A stretch of DNA of 51,106 nucleotides from Ruminococcaceae bacterium UBA6845 (GCA_002449395.1 DKDP01000017.1:1-51106), one strand, 5' to 3'. Positions 24,367 to 33,172 are shown, numbered from the stretch's first letter. The notes: a model not told the origin generated them from the letters alone. Made by a program: numbers and translations.

Positions 24367-25113
24367 TTAATTGATTTGTTTCTCTTTTATCGCCTCGCCG
24401 AAATACGAACCCGTGAACTGATCGGCTCCCATCTTGTTGAGAAGATCAAACATTTCCTTGGATTCAATTCCGTCGACTCTGACCTGCGCATCAATCTTCT
24501 TGCAGAAATCAATAATACCCTGCACGGCATTCTGTACTTTTTCGCTGGTCATAATTCCGTCGAGCAGGCTCTTGTGAAGTCCGATATAATCGACATCATA
24601 ATGAGCAAGGTGTGTCAGCGAGGTGTATTCAAGTCCGAAATCATTGATCGAAACCTTGAGCCCCATCTCTCTGAAAGCGGTTATGTTTTCCATAACCTGA
24701 TCCTTGACCGCTTCAAGAATACTTTCGTTTATATCAAAGCAAAACCTGTCGGGTGAAACGGAATGCTTGTCCAATATTTTTTTTACCTGTGTGACGAAAT
24801 TTTTCTTTGCAAAACTTTTAACGGAAATTTCCACGATAATTGAGTTCAGATCGGCCTCTCTCTCCTCGCAGCGTTTGATCGCCTCGCACGCCTCTTCAAT
24901 CTCCCAAAGATTAAGCTGAACAATCTGATTGGATTTTTCTGCAATCGGAACAAAGAGCTTCGGGAGCATAACTCCCATAACCTTGTCGTTTATGAGCATT
25001 GAGATCTCATAATCTATCGCCATATTCAAATGAATGTCAAAGACCGGTCTGTATCTGAGCTCAAGAGTTCTGAGTCTTTTGCCCGATCCCGTATTCTTTT
25101 TGTTTTCAGCCAT
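24367..25113 (-). CDS. Degenerate EAL-domain protein (probable c-di-GMP receptor or scaffold)
   Basis: This 248-residue protein is a single EAL-type domain. Landmarks remain: DYEISML (E36) for the EAL motif, FDINES (126-131), NDFG (157-160), VDGIES (213-218) and FTGSYFGEA near the end. Several catalytic positions of active phosphodiesterases are changed: the first Asp of DDFG is Asn, the Lys of the DYIK motif is missing (DYIGLH), and the metal-binding Asn strand reads EIS. It is therefore probably non-catalytic and may bind c-di-GMP or a protein. GGAGA lies nine bases before the ATG at 25113. It is the first gene of the 16-gene block behind the only good promoter, 12 bases ahead of the stalk gene. 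Confidence 0.85.
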   Translation of the reverse strand: MAENKKNTGSGKRLRTLELRYRPVFDIHLNMAIDYEISMLINDKVMGVMLPKLFVPIAEKSNQIVQLNLWEIEEACEAIKRCEEREADLNSIIVEISVKSFAKKNFVTQVKKILDKHSVSPDRFCFDINESILEAVKDQVMENITAFREMGLKVSINDFGLEYTSLTHLAHYDVDYIGLHKSLLDGIMTSEKVQNAVQGIIDFCKKIDAQVRVDGIESKEMFDLLNKMGADQFTGSYFGEAIKEKQIN

Positions 25114-25159
25114 ATGCGACACTCTCCATCATAAAAAATCCGCAAAAATTCCGTCTTGT

Positions 25160-25232
25160 GGTCGAATTTTAGGACAAATACAACATATTGTATGTTTATA
25201 CAAAAGGGGGCACTTGTCCCATTGACGCACTT
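25160..25232 (-). promoter_or_regulatory. Structured 5' leader of the surface-apparatus operon
   Basis: Between the predicted transcription start (about 25239) and the first gene, the minus strand holds an inner hairpin ATACAA-TATG-TTGTAT (about 25175-25190) and a flanking GGACAA...TTGTCC pair enclosing it. It matches no riboswitch class I recognise, and the c-di-GMP riboswitch consensus was not found. A regulatory role is possible but unproven. Confidence 0.35.
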
Positions 25233-25245
25233 TTACATATATATT

Positions 25246-25274
25246 ACTTTAACATATATAACGAGAATAGTCAA
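25246..25274 (-). promoter_or_regulatory. Promoter of the surface-apparatus operon
   Basis: On the minus strand TTGACT (25274-25269) and TAAAGT (25251-25246) are spaced by 17 bases, a good sigma-A match. It lies about 130 bases before the EAL gene. No comparably good promoter was seen inside the block, so this one may serve most of the sixteen genes. Confidence 0.7.
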
Positions 25275-25325
25275 TAATTTTTTTATTAAAAAGTACAATA
25301 AAATAATTGTTTATCTATTTTATCC

Positions 25326-26291
25326 TTAATTAATTCTGCTCTGTTTTATCACTGTATTCATCGCATTCAAAACCGACAAAATTATTTCGTTATCTCTTAA
25401 AAGTCCGTTGCTTTTTTTGCATATATATTCATAAAAATCTTTGGCCTCTTCGCTCATAAGAATATGCTTTTCAATCTCGCCGACAAGGTCTTCTTCCGTT
25501 CCGTTTTCATAAATTATTTTCACATCGGTGAGCTTTGAAATCGAGCCGATTTTCATCGTTCCCTTATCGCCGATAATCTGCGATCCGCACTGATCCTGAC
25601 CGATTTTTGAATAGGTCAGCGTGACCTGTTTGTCGGAATAATTGAGAATTGCCGATCCGTAACCGTCCGCCCCGGTGCTTAAAAATCCTGCCGATGAAAT
25701 AATTTCTTCCGGCTCACCGAAGAAATCCACTGCGGGATAGAAACAATAAATTCCGAGATCACGCAGACATCCCGTTTTCATTTTCGGATTGAAAATATTC
25801 GGATTTTCTCCTCGGAGCAATGCAGGATATTTTGAAGAGAGCTGTGAAAAATCGAAATGGGCGGTTGAAATTTTTCCGAGCGATTTCAGTTTCTCTTTTA
25901 TAAGCGTTCTCTGCGGAAGATGAAGCATCATTATCGCTTCGGTGTAGACAAGATTTTTTTCGGTTGCAAGTGAATTAAGCTCAACGAACTCCTCGGGAGT
26001 AATTGTGATCGGCTTCTCACAAAGAACGTGCTTCCCGTTCTGAAGCATCAGTTTGCTTTGTTCATAATGCAAAGAGTTTGGACTTGCAATATACACAGCG
26101 TCGATATCGCTCTTTGCGAAATCATTAAGGTCCGTATAGATCTCGGCTCCTCCGAATTTGTCGGCAAATTCTTTTCCTTTTTCAAAGGTTCTCGAATACA
26201 TCGCCGAAAAGACAAAGCCGTCAACAAGTGCGGCACCTTTCACAAATTTCTCGGCAATCCATCCCGATCCTATAACACCGAATTTAATCAT
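25326..26291 (-). CDS. Gfo/Idh/MocA-family NAD(P)-dependent oxidoreductase
   Basis: This 321-residue protein has a Rossmann nucleotide-binding start (GVIGSGWIAEKF, residues 5-16) and the family's HVLCEKPI motif (EKP lysine) near residue 90. The C-terminal alpha/beta domain includes a GCLRDLGIYCFYPAVDFF stretch typical of the substrate side. Members oxidise or reduce sugars, inositols or related ring compounds; the substrate cannot be told from sequence alone. GAGAGGAG precedes the ATG. It lies between two terminator-like regions and looks monocistronic; it is not obviously connected to the neighbouring surface block. Confidence 0.92.
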   Translation of the reverse strand: MIKFGVIGSGWIAEKFVKGAALVDGFVFSAMYSRTFEKGKEFADKFGGAEIYTDLNDFAKSDIDAVYIASPNSLHYEQSKLMLQNGKHVLCEKPITITPEEFVELNSLATEKNLVYTEAIMMLHLPQRTLIKEKLKSLGKISTAHFDFSQLSSKYPALLRGENPNIFNPKMKTGCLRDLGIYCFYPAVDFFGEPEEIISSAGFLSTGADGYGSAILNYSDKQVTLTYSKIGQDQCGSQIIGDKGTMKIGSISKLTDVKIIYENGTEEDLVGEIEKHILMSEEAKDFYEYICKKSNGLLRDNEIILSVLNAMNTVIKQSRIN

Positions 26292-26315
26292 AAAAAATCT
26301 CCTCTCAAAAACAAA

Positions 26316-26356
26316 GTAACCACCGATAATTACGCTTCAATCCGATCGGTGGTTAC
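26316..26356 (-). terminator. Intrinsic terminator after the P-type-ATPase-like gene
   Basis: On the minus strand GTAACCACCGAT pairs perfectly over 12 bases with ATCGGTGGTTAC, with a 17-base loop, followed by TTTGTTTTTG. It lies about 40 bases past the stop of the upstream gene and just ahead of the oxidoreductase ribosome-binding site. Confidence 0.85.
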
Positions 26357-26396
26357 CAAAATATTTTTAGGCAGTCTGTGCGGTATCGCCTTCAAT

Positions 26397-29192
26397 TTAT
26401 TCCTTGGATGACGTTCCGTAGCTTGCGATACGAACAACTCCGATAAAGCCGAACGTCACAAGGATCTGCATCAGCAGGACGAATATCTCGGGCAGATCGC
26501 AGATAACGTTCATCGCTGAAAGAATGAGAACAATCACAAATCCCATCAGCATTCCGAGCATCGTCAAAAGTCCTGACACCTTAAACATCTGTCTGAGCGA
26601 TGAGGCAAGACAAAGACTCTTCATAAAAGTATACGGCGTTCCGTCATGAATTGCGTTCGCCCTCGCCGACATCTTCGGTCTTGACTTATATTTCTTAAAA
26701 ATTCTGCCTGCCGATGAATTCAGAATCTTAATATTGTTAAGCCGCATATCATAACAGCTTGAAATCATCGCCTCGTTGACATTCGGATCGCAGTTTCTGA
26801 CAAGTATACCGACGCCGCTGTCACGAAGCTTTTTGAGATACGGCCTGATCTGCTCGTTCGGCGCATAGTCGACAACGATCATCGCCGCCAGCTTGTGAGC
26901 GATACCGAGATACATAACCTCGTGACCTGCGATAAGATATTTATCCTCGTCAACGGTTTCGGGAATTTTGATATTGTGATTCACCATCATCATTCGGTTT
27001 CCGAGCACAACCTTTTGCCCGAAGATCCAACCGGAAATACCCTGTTTTTCCTCATAGCTGAAGCTCTTGACCGCCGGGAGGAGATCACGTCGGTTGACAA
27101 CGACCTGATCAAACACGCCCGTGAGCGGTCCGCCCGATCGGATAACCATAGCGGCGGCATAGAGCATAGCGTCGTCGATACGAACATTTTTGAAATCCTT
27201 AAAGCCATGCATAGTGCACGCTTTCTGATCAAAAAGATCCTTACTGTCGATAATGATTACATTCGTTCGGCAAAGCTCGTTAACAGCATCCTGGCATGAA
27301 ATCATTCCGCCGTCCTTATTGAACCTATGATTGATTCTGCTCAACGGAAGCTCATAAAGCAATGAAGCGTATGCAGGAACACACATTGCAAAGGTGATCG
27401 TGAATGCGGCAAAGCCCGTCGCAAAATCTCTCTTTACCGCCCAAGCGATAACAAGATTTATCAGTGCAAAAAGTGCGGCAAGCGGAAGCAAAATTTTTGT
27501 CAGCTTGTCTGCCGAGGTTTCGCTCATACAGAGCTCAATAAGATGAGCGGGAAATTTTGTTTTGCAGGAAAATCTGATTCTCGGACTGTTCGTGCTCTTA
27601 ACGCTTTTCGCAAGCTCGACCGCATCCTTATCATCGGAAATACCCTCTATGCTGTACAGCTTGTCCTTGTTGTCGCCCGTACACATTTCCATTGCGTCAA
27701 CCGTCCTGGAATGGACGATGTAATTATTTACTTCACTCGTCAGCAGCAGAACAATACCTGCACCCGAAAACACGCTTACCGTATTCGAATCGGCGAAGTA
27801 AAAAATCAGCATCAAAAGGTTCTGGAAAAAGCACAAAATTGCGGAGATTGAAATCATTGTGTTGATGTTTATCTTTTTCCTTTTGAGCATCTCAAAGCTG
27901 CCTACTATTGTCTGACTCGCAACAACAAGTCCGAGACAGAGCAGAACAAAATTTGAAAATATCGTCAAGATTCTGTCGCCCGCAATCGTCGTTGACGACG
28001 CCGAAAAAATACTGACAAAAACAGTCAGGGCAAGAATCACTCCAAGTCCGACAATTTTGTTGAGTGACTTTTTCTTTTGCGTGTTAAGATATCTTATTAC
28101 ACGGCGTGAATCCTTCGTCTGTGAATATTCGATTCCGACAAAGCTCTCGGTTTCTTTCCTCCTCGGTCTTTCCTCGTTGGAGGCAAAGAGCTCGCCTATC
28201 TTGTTGCTCTCGGGATCAAGCCCGTACGGATCGCCATTTTCTTCCTTGTCGAGCAATGCAAACTTACTTATTTTTTCTTTTCTTTTTTCAAAGAGCTCCT
28301 TTTCGGCTTCACTCTCGTCTATCTGGTCGGGAGTATCGTCCTCGGTGTCCATTCCGTTGAAAACAATCTGTCCGTCAAGCTCGGCGGTACGAATTTTATT
28401 TTTAAAATCGCTTTCGTTCTTCACGGAATTTTGATCGGCTTTGTCGCCCTCAAGCGCATCGTCCGCAGACATAATTATCGGAGCTCCCTCAAGATCCTCC
28501 TGCGCTTCGCCTTTCTTCACGACAATGCCCGGCTTTTCGATGCAGATATTTTTTGTCTGCTCAAGCGACGGAATTTGCTTTGTCTTTTCCTCAAGCTCTT
28601 CGGAGAAATCGTCCGACTGATCGTTTGAATTTTCTTCGGGAATAAATTCATCCTCCGGCTCATTTTCCGCCTCGGTTTTTGATGAATTATTCTTTAAGGA
28701 TTCAAAAAATTTTTCTCCGGAATTTTTTATTTTCTTTGCAAAAGATGAAAAACTTTTTTTCGCAGAACCGAAAACTTTTTTCTTGTTTTCCGGTGCAGTG
28801 TCGTTCATTATCGAACGCAGTCTTTCGTCCGTCTCTGTTTCTTCGTGTTCCTGTGAAATATCAAAGGCTTTTACGTCAACGTCATCTTTTTCTTCCTCGG
28901 TCAAAAACTTTACGGCGTCGTCAAGCTCCTCATCGTCGGATTCCCTGTCTGAAATTTCCTGTATCTCGGGTTCCGCATAATCGCTTGAATTTTTCTCGGG
29001 AACGACTTCCTCTTCCGACTTATTTTCGTCCTCATTATGTTCCAGCTCTTCAAGCTGTTTGCCCCTGTCGGTAAGCTCAAGCAAACGGTCGATATCCTCC
29101 TTTGACCAATTTCTTGCATTGGTCTCTCCGCCGTTCTTTTCCTTGATGCTTTCGATAAGCTCCATAAGTTGTTCGTTCGTCAATTCTGACAA
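26397..29192 (-). CDS. P-type-ATPase-like membrane protein lacking the DKTGT motif
   Basis: Of about 931 residues, the first 370 are highly acidic and probably disordered, containing a short basic Phe-rich patch (KKSFSSFAKKIKNSGEKFFE). Several membrane helices follow, then a cytoplasmic region recalling P1B-type ATPases: NVIIIDSKDLFDQ where DKTGT is expected, GISGWIFGQKVVLGNR like the nucleotide-binding domain, and VVDYAPNEQIRPYLKKLRDS, then GILVRNCDPN where a TGD motif is expected. The phosphorylation motif and TGD are absent, so pumping is unlikely. A pseudo-ATPase scaffold or sensor is inferred. AAGGGG eight bases ahead favours the TTG at 29192; a GTG at 29201 overlaps the rlmB stop. It forms an operon with rlmB. 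Confidence 0.78.
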   Translation of the reverse strand: MSELTNEQLMELIESIKEKNGGETNARNWSKEDIDRLLELTDRGKQLEELEHNEDENKSEEEVVPEKNSSDYAEPEIQEISDRESDDEELDDAVKFLTEEEKDDVDVKAFDISQEHEETETDERLRSIMNDTAPENKKKVFGSAKKSFSSFAKKIKNSGEKFFESLKNNSSKTEAENEPEDEFIPEENSNDQSDDFSEELEEKTKQIPSLEQTKNICIEKPGIVVKKGEAQEDLEGAPIIMSADDALEGDKADQNSVKNESDFKNKIRTAELDGQIVFNGMDTEDDTPDQIDESEAEKELFEKRKEKISKFALLDKEENGDPYGLDPESNKIGELFASNEERPRRKETESFVGIEYSQTKDSRRVIRYLNTQKKKSLNKIVGLGVILALTVFVSIFSASSTTIAGDRILTIFSNFVLLCLGLVVASQTIVGSFEMLKRKKININTMISISAILCFFQNLLMLIFYFADSNTVSVFSGAGIVLLLTSEVNNYIVHSRTVDAMEMCTGDNKDKLYSIEGISDDKDAVELAKSVKSTNSPRIRFSCKTKFPAHLIELCMSETSADKLTKILLPLAALFALINLVIAWAVKRDFATGFAAFTITFAMCVPAYASLLYELPLSRINHRFNKDGGMISCQDAVNELCRTNVIIIDSKDLFDQKACTMHGFKDFKNVRIDDAMLYAAAMVIRSGGPLTGVFDQVVVNRRDLLPAVKSFSYEEKQGISGWIFGQKVVLGNRMMMVNHNIKIPETVDEDKYLIAGHEVMYLGIAHKLAAMIVVDYAPNEQIRPYLKKLRDSGVGILVRNCDPNVNEAMISSCYDMRLNNIKILNSSAGRIFKKYKSRPKMSARANAIHDGTPYTFMKSLCLASSLRQMFKVSGLLTMLGMLMGFVIVLILSAMNVICDLPEIFVLLMQILVTFGFIGVVRIASYGTSSKE

Positions 29193-29197
29193 GGTTC

Positions 29198-29968
29198 TCA
29201 CCCCTTAGCTTTAATTCCCGACCGCTGTCTTGCGACCTCATACATAAGCACTCCCGCCGCAACGGAGGCATTGAGCGAATTAATTTTTCCTTTCATCGGC
29301 AACGACACGATGAAATCACATTTTTCCTTAACAAGTCTGCTGATTCCCTTACCCTCGGATCCGATCACGAGACCCACTCCGCCGTCGTAATCAACTCCGC
29401 ACCAGCTCTCGCCGTCCATATCGGCGCCGTAGAACCAAATGCCTTTCTCCTTGAGCTCCTCCATCGTCTGAGCAATATTTGAAACCCTGACTACGGGAAC
29501 ATACTCGACCGCACCTGCCGACGCCTTGCCGACAACATAGCTCAGTGATGCGTTGCGCCTCTTCGGAATGATAACCCCGTGGACGCCTGTTGCCTCAGCC
29601 GTTCGGAGAATCGCACCGAGATTGTGCGGATCTTCAAGCTCGTCACAGATTATTATAAACGGCTTTTCGCCACGCTCCTCGGCAAGGGCAAAAACGTCCT
29701 CCATACTCGCATACTCGTGGGACGCCGCATAAGCCGCCACGCCCTGATGTGTTGACGAATTGCAGAGAAGATCGAGCTTTTTCCTGTCGACCTCCTTGAT
29801 TACAACGCCGAGGTCACGGCACTTTGCAAGTATCTGCCCGATTGAGCCGTTGCGCTCACCCTTTGAGACAAGCAGTGTATCAATCGCACGTCCGCTTTTG
29901 AGAGCCTCGGAAACGGCATTTCTTCCTATTATAAGATCGTCACGTTCTGCACGTTTTTCGTTATCCAT
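29198..29968 (-). CDS. rlmB: 23S rRNA (guanosine-2'-O-)-methyltransferase RlmB (SpoU family)
   Basis: This 256-residue protein has an N-terminal substrate-binding domain (IIGRNAVSEAL at about 13-23) and a C-terminal SPOUT methyltransferase domain with the three family motifs: NLGAILRTAEATG, LVIGSEGKGISRLV and SLNASVAAGVLMYE. It should methylate the 2'-O of a guanosine in 23S rRNA (G2251 in E. coli numbering) using S-adenosylmethionine; the related TrmH/YacO-type paralogues cannot be fully excluded. AGAGG precedes the ATG by six bases. Its stop codon overlaps or abuts the start of the P-type-ATPase-like gene, so the two are probably expressed together. Confidence 0.92.
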   Translation of the reverse strand: MDNEKRAERDDLIIGRNAVSEALKSGRAIDTLLVSKGERNGSIGQILAKCRDLGVVIKEVDRKKLDLLCNSSTHQGVAAYAASHEYASMEDVFALAEERGEKPFIIICDELEDPHNLGAILRTAEATGVHGVIIPKRRNASLSYVVGKASAGAVEYVPVVRVSNIAQTMEELKEKGIWFYGADMDGESWCGVDYDGGVGLVIGSEGKGISRLVKEKCDFIVSLPMKGKINSLNASVAAGVLMYEVARQRSGIKAKG

Positions 29969-30004
29969 ATTAATCCTCTATTCTGATTCCGTAATATCTT
30001 TTTT

Positions 30005-30034
30005 ATTGTATCATATATCGGGGACAAAATACAA
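30005..30034 (-). promoter_or_regulatory. Probable promoter of rlmB
   Basis: On the minus strand TTGTAT (30034-30029) and TACAAT (30010-30005) are spaced by 18 bases, a moderate sigma-A match 37 bases upstream of the ATG. The same 210-base gap must also hold the promoter of the divergent spoIIE gene. Confidence 0.5.
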
Positions 30035-30178
30035 GCCAAAACGGCGTTTATTTTCAAAGTTCCTCAAATGTTCCCACAAAACGCTTTCCCGTTTCGACCC
30101 GTTTCTCGGGGCGGCGGTTATAGAATGTAAAAGATAAAGATATCCGTTTAATATTATAAACTTACGGGAGAAAAAATT

Positions 30179-32509
30179 ATGCTGAAAACAAGAGTTAAAA
30201 ATTTTATTACCGTTAAAAATGATGAAACACCGCCGAAACTTCAATTCAAGCCTGTGTTGAAAACCGTTCTTTCATTCATCTTCGGCTTTCTGCTGATGAA
30301 CCCGTTTGTGACGGGGACTATCTCGCCTTTCTCTGTTTCGCTTATTGCTGCGCTCTCGGGCGCTCAATGCGCCGCCGCAACCGTCGGTACGGTGATCGGC
30401 TCATTTGTTTTTTTCGACGCAACGGACACGGTAAAATATCTCGCCGTCGCTCTGTTCTGTTTTATGATAAACGAGATCTGCCGCCGCTACTTTGACCTCG
30501 GAATCACACAGTACATTCCCTACATAAATTCATTTCTGAGTATGTTAGTTATCAGCGGTGCAATAATGTTTGCGACGGGATTCAACATTGAGACCTTTGT
30601 GACCGTCATTTACGAATCCCTGCTTTGCTCGGTCGGCACATATGTTTTCACTCAGGGAAACGCACTCACTTTCGGCGAAAAGAATTTTGCACGCTTTACG
30701 ACGAGGGAATATATGATAACTCTCCTGACGGGCGGAATTTTGCTGATGCCGTTTTACAAATACACCATTTTCAATTTTTCGCTTGTCGGCGTGATTTTTT
30801 CGTTCGTAATTCTTCTGCTCGGCAGACTGAAAAGCGGAAACGGCGGAACGCTTGCGGGAGTTTGCGTCGGTATAAGCGTCGGGCTGAGCGGTCAACTCTC
30901 GTTTCTGAGCGTCGGATACGCATTGTCGGGATTACTTTGCGGCGAGCTGTCACGAAAGAGCAAGTATCTCTCGGCAGTGGGCTTTATCGGCTGCATTTCT
31001 GTCTGTGCCCTCATTGATTCAACGCTCAAGGCATATCTTGCGATTGCCGAATCGGCGGTTGCCTGCACCGCTTTTCTTCTGCTTCCCGACAGTTTCTATT
31101 CAATGCTGTCCGAAAAGGTCAACCTGCCGACGCCGATATATATCAAGAGCGACAACAGCCGTGTCCTCACAAAAAGACTGAACGATGCGTCCGAGGCAAT
31201 TACGGAGCTTTCCGACTGCGTTGACACTGTTCAGCGCACGCTTGCACCGCAGAACGAAAAAGAACTGCGGACCGCAATTAAATCCGCCTGGTGCAAGGTC
31301 TGCGATAACTGCGATCTTAAAAAAAGCTGTCGGGAGGAAATTAAAAATCCGACCGACGAAACGATAAATAAAATTGCCGAGGCGCTGTCCGAGCACGCAC
31401 AGCTCGGCGAAATGCACTTCCCGAAAAATTTTGCGGAGTCGTGCTACTGCTTTGACGAGATGAAAGAGAAAATCAACCTGCGATATATGAGCTACGTCGC
31501 ATCTCTCGGAGCACGAGGCAAGGTGGATCAAATGCAGGGGCTTATGTCCGATCAATTCAAAAGTATGGCTGATATTCTCAAGGACATTGCCTGCGACTTT
31601 GACGACGACCGCAGCTTTAACGCCGAAATTTCCGACATCTGCAACAATGAGGCAAAGGAGTCGGGGCTCAACGTCATAAGCTGTGAGAGCTACCTTGACA
31701 AATACGGTCGGGCAAAAATCAATCTCACCGTTTCCCGACCGAGGGAGAATTTCAACGTCACGCAATTTACCGAGGCACTGTCGATGGCAACGGGCACAAC
31801 TCTTGATCTGCCCGATATTGACGACCGTGGCGACGAATGTACGCTTAACTTCGGTCAGGAAATGATCTACGGCGTTGAGGTCGGGGCTTTCAGCCGGTCG
31901 GCTGACGATATAAAGGTTTGCGGAGACTACTACCGCAGTTTCCGTGACTCCGACGGCAGACATATCACCGTACTCAGCGACGGAATGGGAACGGGCAGCC
32001 GTGCGGCGGTCGATTCGGCAATGGCGGCGGAGCTTTTTTCAAAGCTCGTAAAATCGGGACTCAGCTTTGACTGTGCACTACCGATCGCAAACTCCGCACT
32101 GCTCGTAAAAAGCTCCGATGAATCACTTGCCACTCTCGACGTTGTATGCGTCGATCTCTACACCGGCCGAACCGATTTTATGAAAGCAGGAGCTGCCGCA
32201 GGCTTTATCCGTCACCATGAGAGTGTTGCGGCGCTTGAGCAGGCTTCGCTTCCGATCGGTATTCTGCGTGATATTGAATTTTCAAAAGCTACGGCTAAGC
32301 TCAACGGCGGAGACATCATCCTGATGGTGTCCGACGGAATCCTCGGCGACTGCAACGGCTGGATTCAGCAGGAGCTGAAGCTCTGGGACACGGAAAGAAG
32401 CGCAAAGGAGCTGGCTGAATTTATCGTCAATTCCGCCTGCGAGCGCAAGCTCGGCAAACCCCGTGACGATATGACCGCCGTTGCAATATATATAAAGGAA
32501 AACAATTAG
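30179..32509 (+). CDS. spoIIE: Stage II sporulation protein E (SpoIIE) serine phosphatase
   Basis: Of 776 residues, about 28-320 form a multi-helix membrane domain (about ten helices), followed by a middle region and a C-terminal PP2C-type phosphatase domain (about 570-776). The phosphatase domain has GDYYRSFRDSDGRHITVLSDGMGTG, IILMVSDGILGD and KPRDDMTAVAIYI, with the Asp residues that bind metal. In sporulating Firmicutes SpoIIE sits at the asymmetric septum and dephosphorylates SpoIIAA to release sigma-F in the forespore. Length and layout match the family (about 830 residues in Bacillus subtilis). GGGAG precedes the ATG. A TTTCGAC sequence near 30094 resembles part of a Spo0A box but is not conclusive. 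Its presence indicates a spore-former. Confidence 0.95.
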   Translation: MLKTRVKNFITVKNDETPPKLQFKPVLKTVLSFIFGFLLMNPFVTGTISPFSVSLIAALSGAQCAAATVGTVIGSFVFFDATDTVKYLAVALFCFMINEICRRYFDLGITQYIPYINSFLSMLVISGAIMFATGFNIETFVTVIYESLLCSVGTYVFTQGNALTFGEKNFARFTTREYMITLLTGGILLMPFYKYTIFNFSLVGVIFSFVILLLGRLKSGNGGTLAGVCVGISVGLSGQLSFLSVGYALSGLLCGELSRKSKYLSAVGFIGCISVCALIDSTLKAYLAIAESAVACTAFLLLPDSFYSMLSEKVNLPTPIYIKSDNSRVLTKRLNDASEAITELSDCVDTVQRTLAPQNEKELRTAIKSAWCKVCDNCDLKKSCREEIKNPTDETINKIAEALSEHAQLGEMHFPKNFAESCYCFDEMKEKINLRYMSYVASLGARGKVDQMQGLMSDQFKSMADILKDIACDFDDDRSFNAEISDICNNEAKESGLNVISCESYLDKYGRAKINLTVSRPRENFNVTQFTEALSMATGTTLDLPDIDDRGDECTLNFGQEMIYGVEVGAFSRSADDIKVCGDYYRSFRDSDGRHITVLSDGMGTGSRAAVDSAMAAELFSKLVKSGLSFDCALPIANSALLVKSSDESLATLDVVCVDLYTGRTDFMKAGAAAGFIRHHESVAALEQASLPIGILRDIEFSKATAKLNGGDIILMVSDGILGDCNGWIQQELKLWDTERSAKELAEFIVNSACERKLGKPRDDMTAVAIYIKENN

Positions 32510-32522
32510 TCTTAATGCCAAA

Positions 32523-32560
32523 CGGCTCGGAATCGTTCAATGATTCCGAGCCGCTTTTAT
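32523..32560 (+). terminator. Intrinsic terminator of spoIIE
   Basis: CGGCTCGGAATC pairs perfectly with GATTCCGAGCCG over 12 bases, with a 7-base loop, followed by CTTTTAT. It lies 13 bases after the stop codon, between two convergent genes. Confidence 0.88.
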
Positions 32561-32584
32561 ATTAACATTCCCATTTTCAATTAA

Positions 32585-33172
32585 TCAGAGCTTTTGTCCG
32601 CACTCCGAGCAAAAAGCACTGCCCGGCACAGCCTCTGCACCGCAGGCGGGGCATTTTGATCCGATCTTCGTTCCGCAGTGATTGCAGAATCTCGATCCCG
32701 CAGGTATCTGCGCTTTACAGCTCGGACAAACAATATTTCCGTCGGCAACAGCTGAACCGGCGCTGTTGATTACTACCGCCTTTCCGCCTGAAAGCAAGCA
32801 GCTCTCAACCACCTGGAAAATTTCCGACGGCAGTTTCTTCTGCTTAAAAGCACCCATTCCCGCCGTAATAGCCAAGGGCCACGCAATAAACAAGCCGATT
32901 GCTCCTGCGCCGATCTTGTCCGACCACTGACCCTCGCCGACGGTTACGTTAATCTGATTTTCCATCTCGGTTATCTGAACGGTCACAGCAAGTCTCATAC
33001 CCGTAAGCGTTTTCCAGCCGTCCTTGGGCTGACTTGCCTGCATAATATATCCGTCCGTTGTCCGTGAGCTTTGAACCTCCATATCCTTTTCGGCACGGAA
33101 GAAATTTTCAAGACGTGCGATAACCGTTTGCACATCCGTTCCGTTTAACATAAAAACTCTTGATTCTGCCAT
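32585..33172 (-). CDS. Double zinc-ribbon protein
   Basis: This 195-residue protein has an N-terminal domain of about 90 residues (NGTDVQTVIARLENFF...), a hydrophobic Gly-rich segment (GAGAIGLFIAWPLAITAGMG, about 92-111) that may enter the membrane, and two C-terminal zinc ribbons. Each ribbon is CPxC-x10-CxxC-like (CPSCKAQIPAGSRFCNHCG, then CPACGAEAVPGSAFCSECG). GGAGG lies eight bases before the ATG. The function is unknown; such double ribbons usually mediate protein or nucleic-acid contacts. It is unrelated in sequence to the zinc-ribbon protein at 1811 outside the metal site. Confidence 0.78.
   Translation of the reverse strand: MAESRVFMLNGTDVQTVIARLENFFRAEKDMEVQSSRTTDGYIMQASQPKDGWKTLTGMRLAVTVQITEMENQINVTVGEGQWSDKIGAGAIGLFIAWPLAITAGMGAFKQKKLPSEIFQVVESCLLSGGKAVVINSAGSAVADGNIVCPSCKAQIPAGSRFCNHCGTKIGSKCPACGAEAVPGSAFCSECGQKL

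Noticed and set aside
25160..25232. Cyclic-di-GMP (GEMM) riboswitch upstream of the EAL gene
   Set aside because: The conserved GEMM core sequences are not present; only simple inverted repeats are seen.
31100..31963. A 287-residue minus-strand frame
   Set aside because: It is a shadow of spoIIE, whose phosphatase and membrane motifs are clear on the plus strand.
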